Assembly (NCBI RefSeq): GCF_001611975.1
Contig: NZ_CP014525.1
Coordinates: 1,232,001-1,296,000 of the forward strand
DNA from: Haematospirillum jordaniae
GTDB lineage: Bacteria; Pseudomonadota; Alphaproteobacteria; Rhodospirillales; Rhodospirillaceae
Length of the DNA stretch: 64,000 nucleotides
Reading direction: 5' to 3'
Shown here in pieces: positions 17,647 through 27,323 of the stretch; within the stretch, counting starts at the first letter, position 1, and the number at the start of each line of letters is the position of its first letter. The notes under the pieces are model-generated. The model was not told the origin of the DNA and made no database searches. It worked only from the letters and a program-made list of their open reading frames with translations. The position numbers were made by a program, and so were the translations under genes.

Positions 17647-18735
17647 TCACCAACCACACTGCCCATGATGACGCAGCAGGTGATCGGCCAACGTGACGGC
17701 TACCATGGCTTCAGCCACGGGAACGGCGCGAATGCCGACGCAGGGGTCATGCCGCCCGGTCGTGCGGATGGTGATGTCCTGTCCGTCGTGATCCACGCTG
17801 CGTCTGGGGGTCAGGATAGAGGATGTCGGCTTGACGGCTAGGCGCACGACAATAGGTTGACCACTGGAAATGCCGCCCAGAATACCACCGGCATGATTGG
17901 ACAGGAATGCGATACCCCCCTTGTCGGTCTGCCGCATTTCGTCGGCATTGTCTTCCCCGGACAGGGCTGCTGCCGCGAAGCCGTCGCCGATTTCCACCCC
18001 TTTGACCGCGTTGATGGACATCATGGCCCGGGCCAGGTCGGCATCCAGCTTGTCATAGACGGGTTCCCCCAGCCCGGCCGGAACGTTCTCGGCAATGACC
18101 TCGATAATGGCACCGCAGGATGAACCCGCCTTGCGGACCTCTTCCAGCCTGCCTTCCCATTCCGCTGCGGCAACGGCATCGGGACAGAAGAAGGGGTTTT
18201 GCCCCACCGTGTTCCAGTTCCAGCGGTTGCGGTCAATCCGGTGAGGGCCCATTTGCACCATGGCACCGCGTATGGAAATCCCGTGGGGGACAAGGTGGTC
18301 CAGAACCTTGCGGGCAATGGCACCGGCAGCCACCCGCATTGCCGTTTCACGTGCCGATGAACGCCCACCACCGCGATAATCCCTGATGCCATACTTCAGC
18401 TGGTAAGTCAGGTCAGCATGCCCGGGGCGGAACTGGTTGGCGATGTCCCCATAATCCCGGGAGCGCTGGTCGACATTCTCCACCAGAAGCCCGATCGGCG
18501 TTCCGGTCGTCTGCCCATCGAACACCCCGGACAGGATCTTGACTGTATCAGGCTCCCGCCGCTGGGTCACAAAGCGGCTTGTGCCGGGTTTCCGCTGGTC
18601 CATCCATGTCTGGATGTCCTCTTCGGACAGGGGGATGCGGGGGGGAACGCCATCCACCACACATCCCAAGGCCGGCCCATGGCTTTCACCGAATGTCGTG
18701 AACCGGAACATGGTTCCAAAGCTGTTGCCGGCCAC
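17647..18735 (-). CDS. aroC: Chorismate synthase
   Basis: Last step of the shikimate pathway, converting EPSP to chorismate with reduced FMN. The 362-residue protein has the three family signatures: GESHGPALGCVVDGVPP near the start, the GGGRSSARETAMRVAAGA block, and the C-terminal RHDPCVGIRAVPVAEAM. It begins 5 bases after fabI ends, so the pair is probably one transcript. Confidence 0.96.
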   Translation of the reverse strand: MAGNSFGTMFRFTTFGESHGPALGCVVDGVPPRIPLSEEDIQTWMDQRKPGTSRFVTQRREPDTVKILSGVFDGQTTGTPIGLLVENVDQRSRDYGDIANQFRPGHADLTYQLKYGIRDYRGGGRSSARETAMRVAAGAIARKVLDHLVPHGISIRGAMVQMGPHRIDRNRWNWNTVGQNPFFCPDAVAAAEWEGRLEEVRKAGSSCGAIIEVIAENVPAGLGEPVYDKLDADLARAMMSINAVKGVEIGDGFAAAALSGEDNADEMRQTDKGGIAFLSNHAGGILGGISSGQPIVVRLAVKPTSSILTPRRSVDHDGQDITIRTTGRHDPCVGIRAVPVAEAMVAVTLADHLLRHHGQCGW

Positions 18736-18740
18736 GTGTC

Positions 18741-19577
18741 TCAGTCCTTCCGGAACTGGCCGAGCAGGTCTGACAGATCGCCGGCGCTGGCCGGGTTGAG
18801 CATGCCAACCGTGTGATAGCCTGCATCGACATGATGGATTTCTCCGGTCACGCCCGAGGACAGGTCGGACAGCAGGTACAGGCCGGAATGACCGACATCG
18901 TCAATCGAAACATTCGTTCGCAGCGGGGCATTCAGTTCATTCCAGCGCAGGATCAGGCGGAAATCACCGATGCCGCTGGCGGCCAAGGTCTTGATCGGGC
19001 CGGCGGATATGGCGTTGACGCGGATCTTTTCGCCGCCTAGGTCAACGGCAAGATAGCGGACGCTGGCTTCCAGGGCAGCCTTGGCCACGCCCATGACGTT
19101 GTAGTGCGGCATCACCTGTTCGGCACCGTAATAGGACAACGTCAGCAGGGAACCACCGTTTTTCATCAGCGGGCGGGCGCGCCGGGCCACCTCGGTAAAG
19201 GAATAGACCGAGACGTGCATACAGTTCAGGAAATTGTCCAGGCTGGTGTTGTAATAGGGGCCTTTCAGCTCTTCCTTGTCGGAAAAGGCGATGGCGTGGA
19301 TGACAAAGTCCAGTTGCCCCCATTCCTTTTCAAGGGTGGAAAAGCAGGCTTCCAGGCTGTCGGCATTGGTAACATCGCAGGGCAGAACCAAGGAACTGCC
19401 AACTCCGGCGGCCAGGGGGCGCACACGTTTCTCTAGGGCTTCCCCCTGAAAGGTAAAGGCAAGTTCAGCCCCGTGGGCTGCACAGGCGCGGGCGATCCCC
19501 CAAGCAATGGAGCGGTCGTTGGCAACGCCCATGACCAGGCCTTTTTTATTGGCCATCAGCGGCGCGGGAACATTCAT
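18741..19577 (-). CDS. fabI: Enoyl-ACP reductase (NADH), FabI type
   Basis: Reduces the enoyl-ACP double bond in the last step of each elongation cycle. The 278-residue atypical SDR starts MANKKGLVMGVANDRSIAWGIA after a 7-residue leader, has the FabI catalytic pair Tyr-x6-Lys in YNVMGVAKAALEASV, and the SAGPIKTLAASGI loop over the active site. The presence of this form predicts that the cell uses the triclosan-target isozyme. The gene is separate from the fabD-fabF cluster and coupled to aroC instead. Confidence 0.95.
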   Translation of the reverse strand: MNVPAPLMANKKGLVMGVANDRSIAWGIARACAAHGAELAFTFQGEALEKRVRPLAAGVGSSLVLPCDVTNADSLEACFSTLEKEWGQLDFVIHAIAFSDKEELKGPYYNTSLDNFLNCMHVSVYSFTEVARRARPLMKNGGSLLTLSYYGAEQVMPHYNVMGVAKAALEASVRYLAVDLGGEKIRVNAISAGPIKTLAASGIGDFRLILRWNELNAPLRTNVSIDDVGHSGLYLLSDLSSGVTGEIHHVDAGYHTVGMLNPASAGDLSDLLGQFRKD

Positions 19578-19636
19578 CAGGACCTCTTAGCAGCGGTGAG
19601 ACAACAAGCGGCTCTGCCAGCAGGCAGAAGGGCGGC

Positions 19637-19664
19637 ATCCTACACCAGTTGTTGTGGACGTCAA
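19637..19664 (-). promoter_or_regulatory. Putative sigma70-type promoter of fabI-aroC
   Basis: On the minus strand TTGACG and TAGGAT are spaced by 16 bases, about 60 bases upstream of the fabI ATG. The position and spacing fit a housekeeping promoter; the -10 is imperfect. Confidence 0.45.
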
Positions 19665-19720
19665 AGGACCTGCATGGTGTACGGCAGAATTGGTTGCGCT
19701 GGAGTATTGGTACCGGTGCC

Positions 19721-20665
19721 CTAGCGGATCCGGTCATCCAGGCGCTCTTCAATCAGTCCGCCGGGGTCTTGGTGAATGGTGACCTCGGACCCCGGGTAGG
19801 CCTGGCGTATGGATGTTGCCACGGCTTCGCAGATATCGTGGGCGCTGCCCAGGGTCATGTCCCGTGGCAGGGTCAGGTGCAGCAGGATAAAGGTCTGGAG
19901 CCCGGAACGCCGGGTTCTCAGGTCATGGGCATCAATGACCCGTGGATCGCGCGCGGCCAGGGCTAGGATCCGTTCGCGGTCGGCATCGGGCAGTTCCCGG
20001 TCCATCAGGTTGTCCAAGGCATGGGCCGTAATGCGGACTATGCTGTAGACCAGAACGCCGGCCACGATCAGCGCGCACAGGGGATCAGCCCACGTCCAGC
20101 CTATCTGTGAGGATGCCAGCAGGGCGACAATGACCCCCAGATTGATCATCAAATCCCCGGAGTAGTGCAGGCTGTCGGCCGATACGGCAACCGACCCGGT
20201 CAGCCGTACAACCCGTTTCTGTGCGGCGACAAGGCCCAGGGTCAGGACAATACAGACCAGCATGACGGCAATGCCGGTTGTTTCATGCTGTACAGGTTCA
20301 GGGGTGATCACGCGCGATACGGCCTCTATGCTCAGCAGGACAGCCGATATACCGACAAACACAGACTGGGCCAGGGCTGCCAGGGGTTCAGCCTTGCCGT
20401 GACCGAAGCGGTGATCGGCATCCGGCGGCACAAGGGATTTGCGGACGGCCAGCATGGTGATCAGAGATGCGGCAAAGTCTAGGCCCGAATCGATCAGGCT
20501 GGACAGCAGGGCGACCGAACCCGACATCCACCAAGCGGCAAACTTGATGGCAACCATCAGAACCGCCATCCCGGTCGCCAGGGCAGTCACACCGCGCATC
20601 AGGCGTGCGGCCTGCTCCGGGCTGACGGAGGTGGGGGATGCCGGGTGTTCTGCATTGTCTGTCAT
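19721..20665 (-). CDS. Cation diffusion facilitator transporter
   Basis: A 314-residue six-helix divalent metal/proton antiporter of the FieF/ZitB type. Metal-site residues of transmembrane helices 2 and 5 are visible as DSGLD (D-x3-D) and HYSGD (H-x3-D), the FieF-like pattern suggesting Zn, Fe or Cd efflux; the exact metal cannot be read. The cytoplasmic C-terminal domain carries RDPRVIDAHDLRTR.SG and an HxxxD-type region. The ATG at 20665 is chosen over a leader of 21 residues further upstream. Confidence 0.88.
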   Translation of the reverse strand: MTDNAEHPASPTSVSPEQAARLMRGVTALATGMAVLMVAIKFAAWWMSGSVALLSSLIDSGLDFAASLITMLAVRKSLVPPDADHRFGHGKAEPLAALAQSVFVGISAVLLSIEAVSRVITPEPVQHETTGIAVMLVCIVLTLGLVAAQKRVVRLTGSVAVSADSLHYSGDLMINLGVIVALLASSQIGWTWADPLCALIVAGVLVYSIVRITAHALDNLMDRELPDADRERILALAARDPRVIDAHDLRTRRSGLQTFILLHLTLPRDMTLGSAHDICEAVATSIRQAYPGSEVTIHQDPGGLIEERLDDRIR

Positions 20666-20873
20666 GGTGTTCCCATGGGTAGCATTGTGTCTGGTGTGGA
20701 TGGAAACAGCTCTTCCATCGACAGCCAAGGGAGCGGTACCGATCTGCTGTGGCGTATTGCCGGGGAGTAGGCCGCAACAGATCCGTAAGTCTACGGGGTT
20801 TTGCTATGGCCCCAGTCCTATCATGTAGGCGAAGGCCCGCCAAGAGAGGTTGGTTGCAGGCACAGCAGATTGG

Positions 20874-21476
20874 CTACGGATACAGGCGTTTGGTTGTCCA
20901 GGTTCCGTCGGTTTCGGCTGTGTACACGATGCGGTCGTGCAGGCGGAAAGGGCGGTCGCGCCAGAATTCAATCTGCGCCGGCACAACCCGGAACCCTGAC
21001 CAGTAGGGGGGGCGGGGTATGTCTCCGAAGCCGAATTTGAGGCCATATGTCGTGATGCGTTTTTCCAGCTCGAAACGGCTGCCAAGTGGGCGAGACTGTG
21101 AAGAGGCCCAGGCCCCGATCCGCGAATCCCGCGGACGGGAGGCGAAATAGGCATCGGCTTCGGCCTCGCTGACGGTTTCCACGCGCCCTTCCACGCGGAT
21201 TTGTGCCCGTAGGGATTTCCAGTGTAGGCACAGGGCTGCGCGGGGGTTTTCCAGCAGGTCTGTACCCTTGTGGCTTTCCCGGTTGGTGTAGAACACAAAA
21301 CCTTGGTGATCGAAAGACTTGAGCAGCACCATGCGCGAGGACGGGTACCCCTGTGCATTGCACGTGGCCAGGTTCATGGCATTCGGGTCGTTGGGTTCAG
21401 ATACTTCCGCGGCTTTCAGCCACTGGCCGAACTGGACGATGGGGTCGGCGTTCTCGTCAAGGGAGATGCTGCTCAT
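20874..21476 (-). CDS. pdxH: Pyridoxamine 5'-phosphate oxidase
   Basis: FMN enzyme making pyridoxal phosphate from PNP or PMP. Recognised blocks are PNAMNLATCNAQGYPSSRMVLLK, FYTNRESHKG, AQIRVEGRVE, SRIGAWASSQS and the C-terminal RLHDRIVY ending in W..KRLYP. The reading frame is open far upstream, but the ATG at 21476 gives 200 residues beginning MSSISLDENADPIVQFGQW, in line with the family; an ATG at 21500 is a possible alternative. It is divergent from the DnaJ-like gene. Confidence 0.94.
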   Translation of the reverse strand: MSSISLDENADPIVQFGQWLKAAEVSEPNDPNAMNLATCNAQGYPSSRMVLLKSFDHQGFVFYTNRESHKGTDLLENPRAALCLHWKSLRAQIRVEGRVETVSEAEADAYFASRPRDSRIGAWASSQSRPLGSRFELEKRITTYGLKFGFGDIPRPPYWSGFRVVPAQIEFWRDRPFRLHDRIVYTAETDGTWTTKRLYP

Positions 21477-21696
21477 AGTGGAGGCAATCCTGCTGGGCAT
21501 GCTGCTGGTCCCCACCATAACGCCTGTTGTGTCTGGTTCCCAGAAAAACAGGATGTATGCAGTGGATGGTTTTGTATTATCCGGGTTCTTGTGCAGGGCT
21601 TGCGGTTCTGTCAGCCTGCTCCCACTATAAGGGTTGAGCGTGTATGGGCAGACTGTGACGGATCTGCCGCTTTCCGGTTTCACGGAGTGATGCTGC

Positions 21697-22581
21697 ATGC
21701 AGGATCCCTATGTTGTTTTGGGGGTACCCCGAACGGCAACGAGTGCCGAGATCAAGAAGGCATACCGTGCCTTGGCCCGCACGGTGCACCCCGATTGCAA
21801 CCCTTGCGATGACGGGGCCGGGGAGCGTTTCCGCGATGTTACGGCGGCCTATGACCTGTTGTCGGATCCACGGCGCCGTGCGCGTTTTGACCGGGGCGAG
21901 ATCAACGCTGATGGCAGCGAGCGGGTCTCTTCTTTCCGTCATGCCAGGGGGACAGCTGGACGGTCGCCATGGGGATACGGGCATGAGGACGTTGGAGCCT
22001 CTGATGATGACCTGTTTGCCGATCTGTTGCGCAGGACCGGTTATCAGCACCGTGGTGCATCGCGGCCCGGATCCGATGTGCGTTATACGCTGTCTGTAAC
22101 GTTCGAGGAAGCGGCTCTTGGCGGGGTCAGGCGTATCACCTTGGCTTCGGGCAGGGCGCTGGATGTGAAGGTTCCCGCAGGCTGCGAGACAGGCGCTGTT
22201 TTGCGTTTGAAAGACATGGGGCTGCCGGGAACCGGCGATGGTCAGCCTGGTGATGCCTTGGTGGAGGTGACCGTGCAGGATCATCCTCTGTTCCGTCGTG
22301 ATGGTCTGAACGTGCTGGCCGATATTCCGGTATCCCTGTCCCAGGCTGTTTTGGGTGCGCGCGTGACGGTGCCGACGGTTGATGGGCTTGTGCAGCTTAT
22401 GATTCCGCCCGGCTCCAACACAGGAACCCAGTTGCGTCTGAAGGGGAAGGGGATTGTCCGTTCCGGTTCCGGAAGTGGGCGCGGTGACCAGATTTGCCGG
22501 TTGATGATTGTGCTGGAAGACCCGTCTGACCCGGTGCTGAAGGACTTTCTGCAAAATGCCGGCGCTGCGCAGGGGTTATAG
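21697..22581 (+). CDS. DnaJ C-terminal domain chaperone, CbpA-like
   Basis: A 294-residue Hsp40-type cochaperone. The J domain (residues 3-66) has the HPD tripeptide in ARTVHPDCNP needed to stimulate DnaK. The Cys-rich zinc-finger domain of true DnaJ is absent, and two DnaJ C-terminal beta domains follow (RYTLSVTFEEAALGGVRRITL and LRLKDMGLPG...). This layout fits CbpA/DjlA-like class B J-proteins that act in protein folding or bind curved DNA. It is divergent from pdxH, with the shared upstream region at 21477-21696. Confidence 0.9.
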   Translation: MQDPYVVLGVPRTATSAEIKKAYRALARTVHPDCNPCDDGAGERFRDVTAAYDLLSDPRRRARFDRGEINADGSERVSSFRHARGTAGRSPWGYGHEDVGASDDDLFADLLRRTGYQHRGASRPGSDVRYTLSVTFEEAALGGVRRITLASGRALDVKVPAGCETGAVLRLKDMGLPGTGDGQPGDALVEVTVQDHPLFRRDGLNVLADIPVSLSQAVLGARVTVPTVDGLVQLMIPPGSNTGTQLRLKGKGIVRSGSGSGRGDQICRLMIVLEDPSDPVLKDFLQNAGAAQGL

Positions 22582-22836
22582 AATCGGGTCCTGTACGGCT
22601 TGGTGTCTGTGCAGAAACGACGTTTTCAGTCCTACCCTCTAGGGTGTTGTTGGTCTGTGTCGTGAATGTTGGCTCCCAGCCTCTTGTTTTATCTGGCTCT
22701 TGGGCATGATGGCGGTCTGCTTTGGTGCTGCGCCGGTATTCCGGTCTGTGCCGGGATGATTGTCGGCGCCCTGCCTCTGTGTGATGATCCCTGCATTCCG
22801 GCCTTGTGCCTGGGGCTTGTTTCCCGGAGAGAGACC

Positions 22837-23262
22837 TTGAGCGCAGAACGACAGAATGAATCCGCCTTTGTTGACGGAGTCTTCCATGACCTTCTGGGGC
22901 TTCTGGAAGATACCCGGTCTTGGATCACCGATTCGGACCAGCAGAAAAAAGAAAGCGCTTCCTTGCCGCCGGAAGCCCGTATCGGGCTGACCCGTGACCT
23001 GTCTACCTTGACCAGCCGGGCAACGGCGGCCATGTCGGTGGTTCTGCTGTACAAGGCCTTGGACGAGGACGCCTCGCAGATCAAGGACCCGGGTAGCCAG
23101 CTGGATGAGCTGTATGCCGAGGTGGCACGTGGCGTCGGGTCTCCCGGCAAAACGACAACGCCGAAGTTGGCGGATCTCATGGTGCGGGCCCAAGATGTGT
23201 TGGGGTCTGTATCCGAGGTGCGCCGGATGATCTTGTCGCAGATCAATGCCCCGCGTCACTGA
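22837..23262 (+). CDS. DUF1465/RcdA-like protein (probable), TTG start
   Basis: A small acidic helical protein. Its pattern FVDGVFHDLLGLLEDTRSW, then LTRDLSTLTSRATAAMSVVLLYKAL, resembles the alphaproteobacterial DUF1465 family, whose Caulobacter member RcdA is an adaptor for CtrA degradation by ClpXP. This match is from memory of the family pattern and is not certain. The start chosen is a TTG at 22837 with a GGAGAG site 7 bases upstream, giving 141 residues. In-frame ATGs at 22756 and 22666 would add a Cys/Leu-rich leader unlike the family. Its last 20 bases overlap the 3' end of the convergent solute-binding protein gene. Confidence 0.5.
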   Translation: MSAERQNESAFVDGVFHDLLGLLEDTRSWITDSDQQKKESASLPPEARIGLTRDLSTLTSRATAAMSVVLLYKALDEDASQIKDPGSQLDELYAEVARGVGSPGKTTTPKLADLMVRAQDVLGSVSEVRRMILSQINAPRH

Positions 23263-24868
23263 CTGTACGTGATCCTAGTGGTGACGGTGTGATCTTGTCG
23301 GCCAAGTTGCCTTCCCGTTGGGTGTTGTTCATGGTCAGGTGCGCGCGCATGGCATAGAGCGGGATTTGTCGATACAGGGGGATAACGGGTGCCTCTGTAT
23401 CAAGAATGACCTGTATCTCTGCCAGTCGCGTGCTTTTTTCTCCAGCATTCTCCATTTCTGCAGCCGCAGCCAGAAGCCTGTCCATGCGTGGATTCTGCCA
23501 CCCTGTCCGGTTCATCTTTTGTGTACTGCCGAGAAGCGACGAGGCAGGATGCATGGGAGTCCGCATATCCAAGGCTATTCCCAGCAGCATCAATGAATAG
23601 TCCCCATTTCCGGCAGATCGGTAAAACAGTTCCGGTTCGACAGGTTCTATGACAACCGTTACCCCGATCCGGCTCAGTTGCAGGGCCACAGTATTGGCAA
23701 TTTCGAGCGCGGATACATAGCGGTCTTCCGGCATATGCAGGCTGACCGTGAAGCCGCCTTCCCAGCCAGCCTCGCGCAGGAGCTCCCTGGCTTGCTCTGG
23801 CTCTGACCGAAGGTGTGTCGGATGCACGGAAGAGGACAGGGGGCTGTCGGTTGGTTCTGCAAAGCCGCACAGGCTGTCTTCTGTCAAAGCCTGTCGGTCA
23901 ATTGCCAGTGAAATGGCTCGTCGAACCCGTGGGTCATGCATCGGGTTCTTATTGGTGCTTCGGTTTCCGGTTTTCAGGACAAACGGGCTGTGGCGCTTGC
24001 GGGTATCAGGGGCCAGAAACAGGAGTTGGTCGGGTTTCAGGCTGGTAACCGTATAGGCGGGATTACGGACCAGACGGCTTGCATCAGCAGGGGGAAGTTG
24101 TTCGATAATATCAATATGCCCGGCAATCAGGGCGGTAACCCGAAGGGCATCATCGGGTATGACGCGCAGGATAACGGTATCCCATTGTGGTGGCGGTCCA
24201 TGGTAATTGCTGGAAGCCCGCAGGATGACTTCTTGTTTCTGGCGGTCGAATTTCTGGAGCCGATAGGGTCCGCTTCCTGTTTTCTGCAGCAGTTGGTCAA
24301 AGTCAGCCCGGCTGGCCATGACGGCCTTGGTCGGAATGATCTTCAGAATGCTCAGCCGGTATGGCAGATCCGGAATGGGGTCGGTGGTGTGAATGCGCAG
24401 GACATGGGGTGACAAGATCTCTGTCCGTGCAATGGCAGACAGGTAATCGCCGAAAGACACTGGGCTGTCGCGCACTGACCGGGCCCGTTGGATGGATGAT
24501 ACCACGTCCTGCGCCCGCAAGGGTGCCCCATCGTGAAACCCGGCGTCTTTCCTGAGAGTGAAGTCCCATGTATTCGGTGTTGGCTGTGTCCACTTCACGG
24601 CCAAGGACGGAGCTAGGCGTCCATCCTGATCGCGTATGATCAGAGTATCGTAGATGTGTGAAAGCAGCAGGATATCTGGCATGTAGACATGGCGGTGCGG
24701 GTCTGCCGATATGATTTCAGAAGCCAAGGCAATGCGCAGGGTTTTTTCCGACAAGTTGCGTGCATACGCCACGCCGTGGCTTGCCAAGACCAAGACCAAG
24801 ACCATCACCGCAAGGATGGCTCCTTTCTTCCCTATCGTGTTCCGCAGGTTCTCGGGCTGTTGTGTCAT
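23243..24868 (-). CDS. ABC transporter substrate-binding protein, family 5 (peptide type)
   Basis: A 541-residue extracytoplasmic binding protein of the DppA/OppA class. A long signal or anchor sequence (GAILAVMVLVLVLASHGVAYA, about residues 15-35) precedes the SBP_bac_5 start TLRIALASEIISADPHRHVY, and the family block FTLRKDAGFHDGAPLRAQDVVSS follows. The C-terminal lobe contains RVRRAISLAIDRQAL. Ligands in this class are peptides, nickel or opines. No permease or ATPase genes are adjacent; instead the gene is divergent from a histidine kinase, so it could be a sensor partner. The ATG at 24868 begins the signal sequence. Confidence 0.85.
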   Translation of the reverse strand: MTQQPENLRNTIGKKGAILAVMVLVLVLASHGVAYARNLSEKTLRIALASEIISADPHRHVYMPDILLLSHIYDTLIIRDQDGRLAPSLAVKWTQPTPNTWDFTLRKDAGFHDGAPLRAQDVVSSIQRARSVRDSPVSFGDYLSAIARTEILSPHVLRIHTTDPIPDLPYRLSILKIIPTKAVMASRADFDQLLQKTGSGPYRLQKFDRQKQEVILRASSNYHGPPPQWDTVILRVIPDDALRVTALIAGHIDIIEQLPPADASRLVRNPAYTVTSLKPDQLLFLAPDTRKRHSPFVLKTGNRSTNKNPMHDPRVRRAISLAIDRQALTEDSLCGFAEPTDSPLSSSVHPTHLRSEPEQARELLREAGWEGGFTVSLHMPEDRYVSALEIANTVALQLSRIGVTVVIEPVEPELFYRSAGNGDYSLMLLGIALDMRTPMHPASSLLGSTQKMNRTGWQNPRMDRLLAAAAEMENAGEKSTRLAEIQVILDTEAPVIPLYRQIPLYAMRAHLTMNNTQREGNLADKITPSPLGSRTVSDAGH

Positions 24869-25101
24869 TGTGCACCTGTTCCTGACGCGATCATTATGGC
24901 CGTTGGTGTTGCATGCCGAGGCTTGTGTCAATGATGGATCCGGGGACCCGACAGCGTTTTCAAACTCCATGTGGCTGTTGCGGTATGGACTGTGGAAGGA
25001 TGGTCAAGAAGCTGATAAAGTGCAACAATTCAAGTCTGTTCCGGGCCTGTTTGTTGACAGGATACTCGGGGTCTGGCTGTACCCCGTAAGCAGGGTGTGA
25101 C

Positions 25102-27297
25102 ATGTTCCCGTCTTCGGCTTCGCCTGCCTTCCCCCTGAAGGGGATGAGCCTTCGTTCCGTTGTTATGGTTGCCAGCATTATGATGCTAGTGACGGTTGCG
25201 GGTGCGTCGCTGGCCATTCTTCTGGCCTTCAGCCGCACCATATCCTTGGCCGAAGAAACAGAGGGGCGTATTATTCCGGAAGTTCTGGGGCAACAGACAT
25301 TGGCTGTCTTGGCTGCAGAACTGGCCAGAACAGCTGAAGTGGTTCTGGGAACTAATGATCCTGCCCGTCGTGATACCGCTTTGATGTCTGCCGAAAAGAC
25401 GGCTGTCCGCTTTGCTCCCCTTGCCGGTATGGACAGTATGGCTTCTCTGGATACAGCGCTGTCTGCTATTCGGCGCAGTGCCTATCTACGTGACTTGGCC
25501 GATACATTGGCGGCGCAACGGTCTGGTATTCAGGTGCGGTTGGATGAAGTCATCATTCCTGTCCGCCCTGTCAATGCTCTCTGGTCACAGATCATGTTGG
25601 AACTGCAGTCGTTGTTGGCCCGTGTGGAGGCCGAACAGGACATTGACCGGCTGCAAGCTCTTCAGGTTCATATTTCTGCCACCCGCAACCGTTTGCTTGC
25701 TCTCTACAAAGGGTCTTCTCCATGTCTGGAATGTCCTGAAATTGCCAACAGTCTGCTGCAGGATATCCTGTCGGTGGTTGATCTGCGCCGCGAACAGCTG
25801 GCGGTCTTGGTTCAGGCGGACAAGGAGGCCAGCCAGACGCGTGTGTCGCTAGAGCATATGACGGCAAATCTATCTAGGACAGCTGCTAACACGGTGCGGA
25901 ACAGTGCTGCGGCAATTGTCGAGGCTGGATGGCAGGGCATTATCATGGGCTCTGTCTTGGTGTGCGGATCCTTGGTTCTGATCCTTGTGGGCGGGCTTTT
26001 GTTGTTACGGCATGTTGTGCGTCCGGCTGTTCGTGCCCGTGAAGCCCTAGATGCGATTTACAGCGGCGATTCCCTTCCTGCGCAGGAACCGGCATTACTG
26101 AAAGAGTTCCAGGTGATTGGCGAGGCGGTTCAACGTTTGTCCTGTGCCTTGGGGAATTTGAAGGACAGCGAGCAGAATGCCCTACGTGGTCGACAGCAGC
26201 TGGAATATCTTCTGGATATTTCGCCCGCCCCTTTCATGCTGGTTGACCTGACGTCTGGTCTTGTTTCCCGTGTCAATGCGGCTGCTGCCGACCTGTTCGG
26301 GATCCGGTGCGATGGGTTATCCGGTGTGATGGCCGAGGATTTGTGGATCAGTCACGAAGCGGTCTCGGATGTGTTGTCCCGTTTACGCAACAATGATGCG
26401 GTGGAGCGTCTGGACATGCAGTTCCGTCGTGTTGCCGCGCCACCATTCTGGGCCTTAGTATCTGCCCGTACCGGTATGCTGGATGGTCGTGCCATTGCCT
26501 TGGTTGGCTTGGCAGACATTACGGATCGCAAGCATTATGAGAATCGCTTGCGTTTGTTGATCGATGATCTGGAACGTTCAAACCGCGAACTGGAACAGTT
26601 TGCTCACAGCATTGCTCATGACTTGCAGGATCCTTTGCGTGCGATGGTCAATGGCCTGCAGCAGATTGGCCACAGGGCCGGTGATCTGCTTGATGAGTCA
26701 TTCCGCCGCGACATGGGGCGTGTTGTTGAAGGCGGGCGGCGCATGGAGCGCATGATTACAGAGCTTCTCGACTATTCTCGGATCGACTGTGGCGGCGCCT
26801 GCGAGCCCGTACCCCTGTGGGATGTGGTTGCCCGGGTTTCTAGGGGGCTTGGACCGGTTCTTGAGGAGTGTGGGGCTGTCCTGTCCGTTGATGGTCGCTT
26901 GCCGTCGGTTGCTGCACATCCCGAGCCTGTGGCCGGGTTATTCCGTAATGTGCTGTTTCATATTCTCGACAGCCAAGATCCGCAGCAGACGCTGAAAATT
27001 GTGATCCGTGTTTTGCAGGCTGGGGATTTTTGTGAATGTGTTGTTGCCTATAACGGGCATACTGCGCCGATCAGTACGCATCATGATATGGTTCCGCATG
27101 GCGATGACACCCGCCCTGTGGTGACAGCCGGTGGTATCGGGCTGTCGCTATGCCGCCGTATCGTTGAAAACTATGGTGGCCGCTTGTGGATTGATCCGTC
27201 CGGTGGTCTGGAGCCAGATGGGCAGGACAGTGCCGTCCATTTTACCCTTCCGCTGCACGATCCGGTTTCTGCCCTTGAGCCGCAGAAGGTGTTGTAA
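25102..27297 (+). CDS. Membrane sensor histidine kinase with PAS domain and degenerate ATP-binding region
   Basis: A 731-residue protein with one N-terminal membrane helix (about residues 18-44), a large mostly helical periplasmic domain (45-270), a second helix (about 275-300) followed by a HAMP-like linker, a PAS-like domain (about 370-475) and a HisKA domain. The phosphoacceptor is His506 in SIAHDLQDPLRAM. The C-terminal ATPase domain keeps the G2-type GGIGLSLCRRIVENYGG but the usual DNGIGI motif reads YNGHTAPI and the second N-box asparagine is replaced (FRNVLFHILDS). ATP binding is therefore doubtful. It is divergent from a solute-binding protein and convergent with a sigma54 regulator. 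Confidence 0.85.
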   Translation: MFPSSASPAFPLKGMSLRSVVMVASIMMLVTVAGASLAILLAFSRTISLAEETEGRIIPEVLGQQTLAVLAAELARTAEVVLGTNDPARRDTALMSAEKTAVRFAPLAGMDSMASLDTALSAIRRSAYLRDLADTLAAQRSGIQVRLDEVIIPVRPVNALWSQIMLELQSLLARVEAEQDIDRLQALQVHISATRNRLLALYKGSSPCLECPEIANSLLQDILSVVDLRREQLAVLVQADKEASQTRVSLEHMTANLSRTAANTVRNSAAAIVEAGWQGIIMGSVLVCGSLVLILVGGLLLLRHVVRPAVRAREALDAIYSGDSLPAQEPALLKEFQVIGEAVQRLSCALGNLKDSEQNALRGRQQLEYLLDISPAPFMLVDLTSGLVSRVNAAAADLFGIRCDGLSGVMAEDLWISHEAVSDVLSRLRNNDAVERLDMQFRRVAAPPFWALVSARTGMLDGRAIALVGLADITDRKHYENRLRLLIDDLERSNRELEQFAHSIAHDLQDPLRAMVNGLQQIGHRAGDLLDESFRRDMGRVVEGGRRMERMITELLDYSRIDCGGACEPVPLWDVVARVSRGLGPVLEECGAVLSVDGRLPSVAAHPEPVAGLFRNVLFHILDSQDPQQTLKIVIRVLQAGDFCECVVAYNGHTAPISTHHDMVPHGDDTRPVVTAGGIGLSLCRRIVENYGGRLWIDPSGGLEPDGQDSAVHFTLPLHDPVSALEPQKVL

Positions 27298-27323
27298 GAG
27301 GTAAGCGCTGGGTACCTGTCCCC

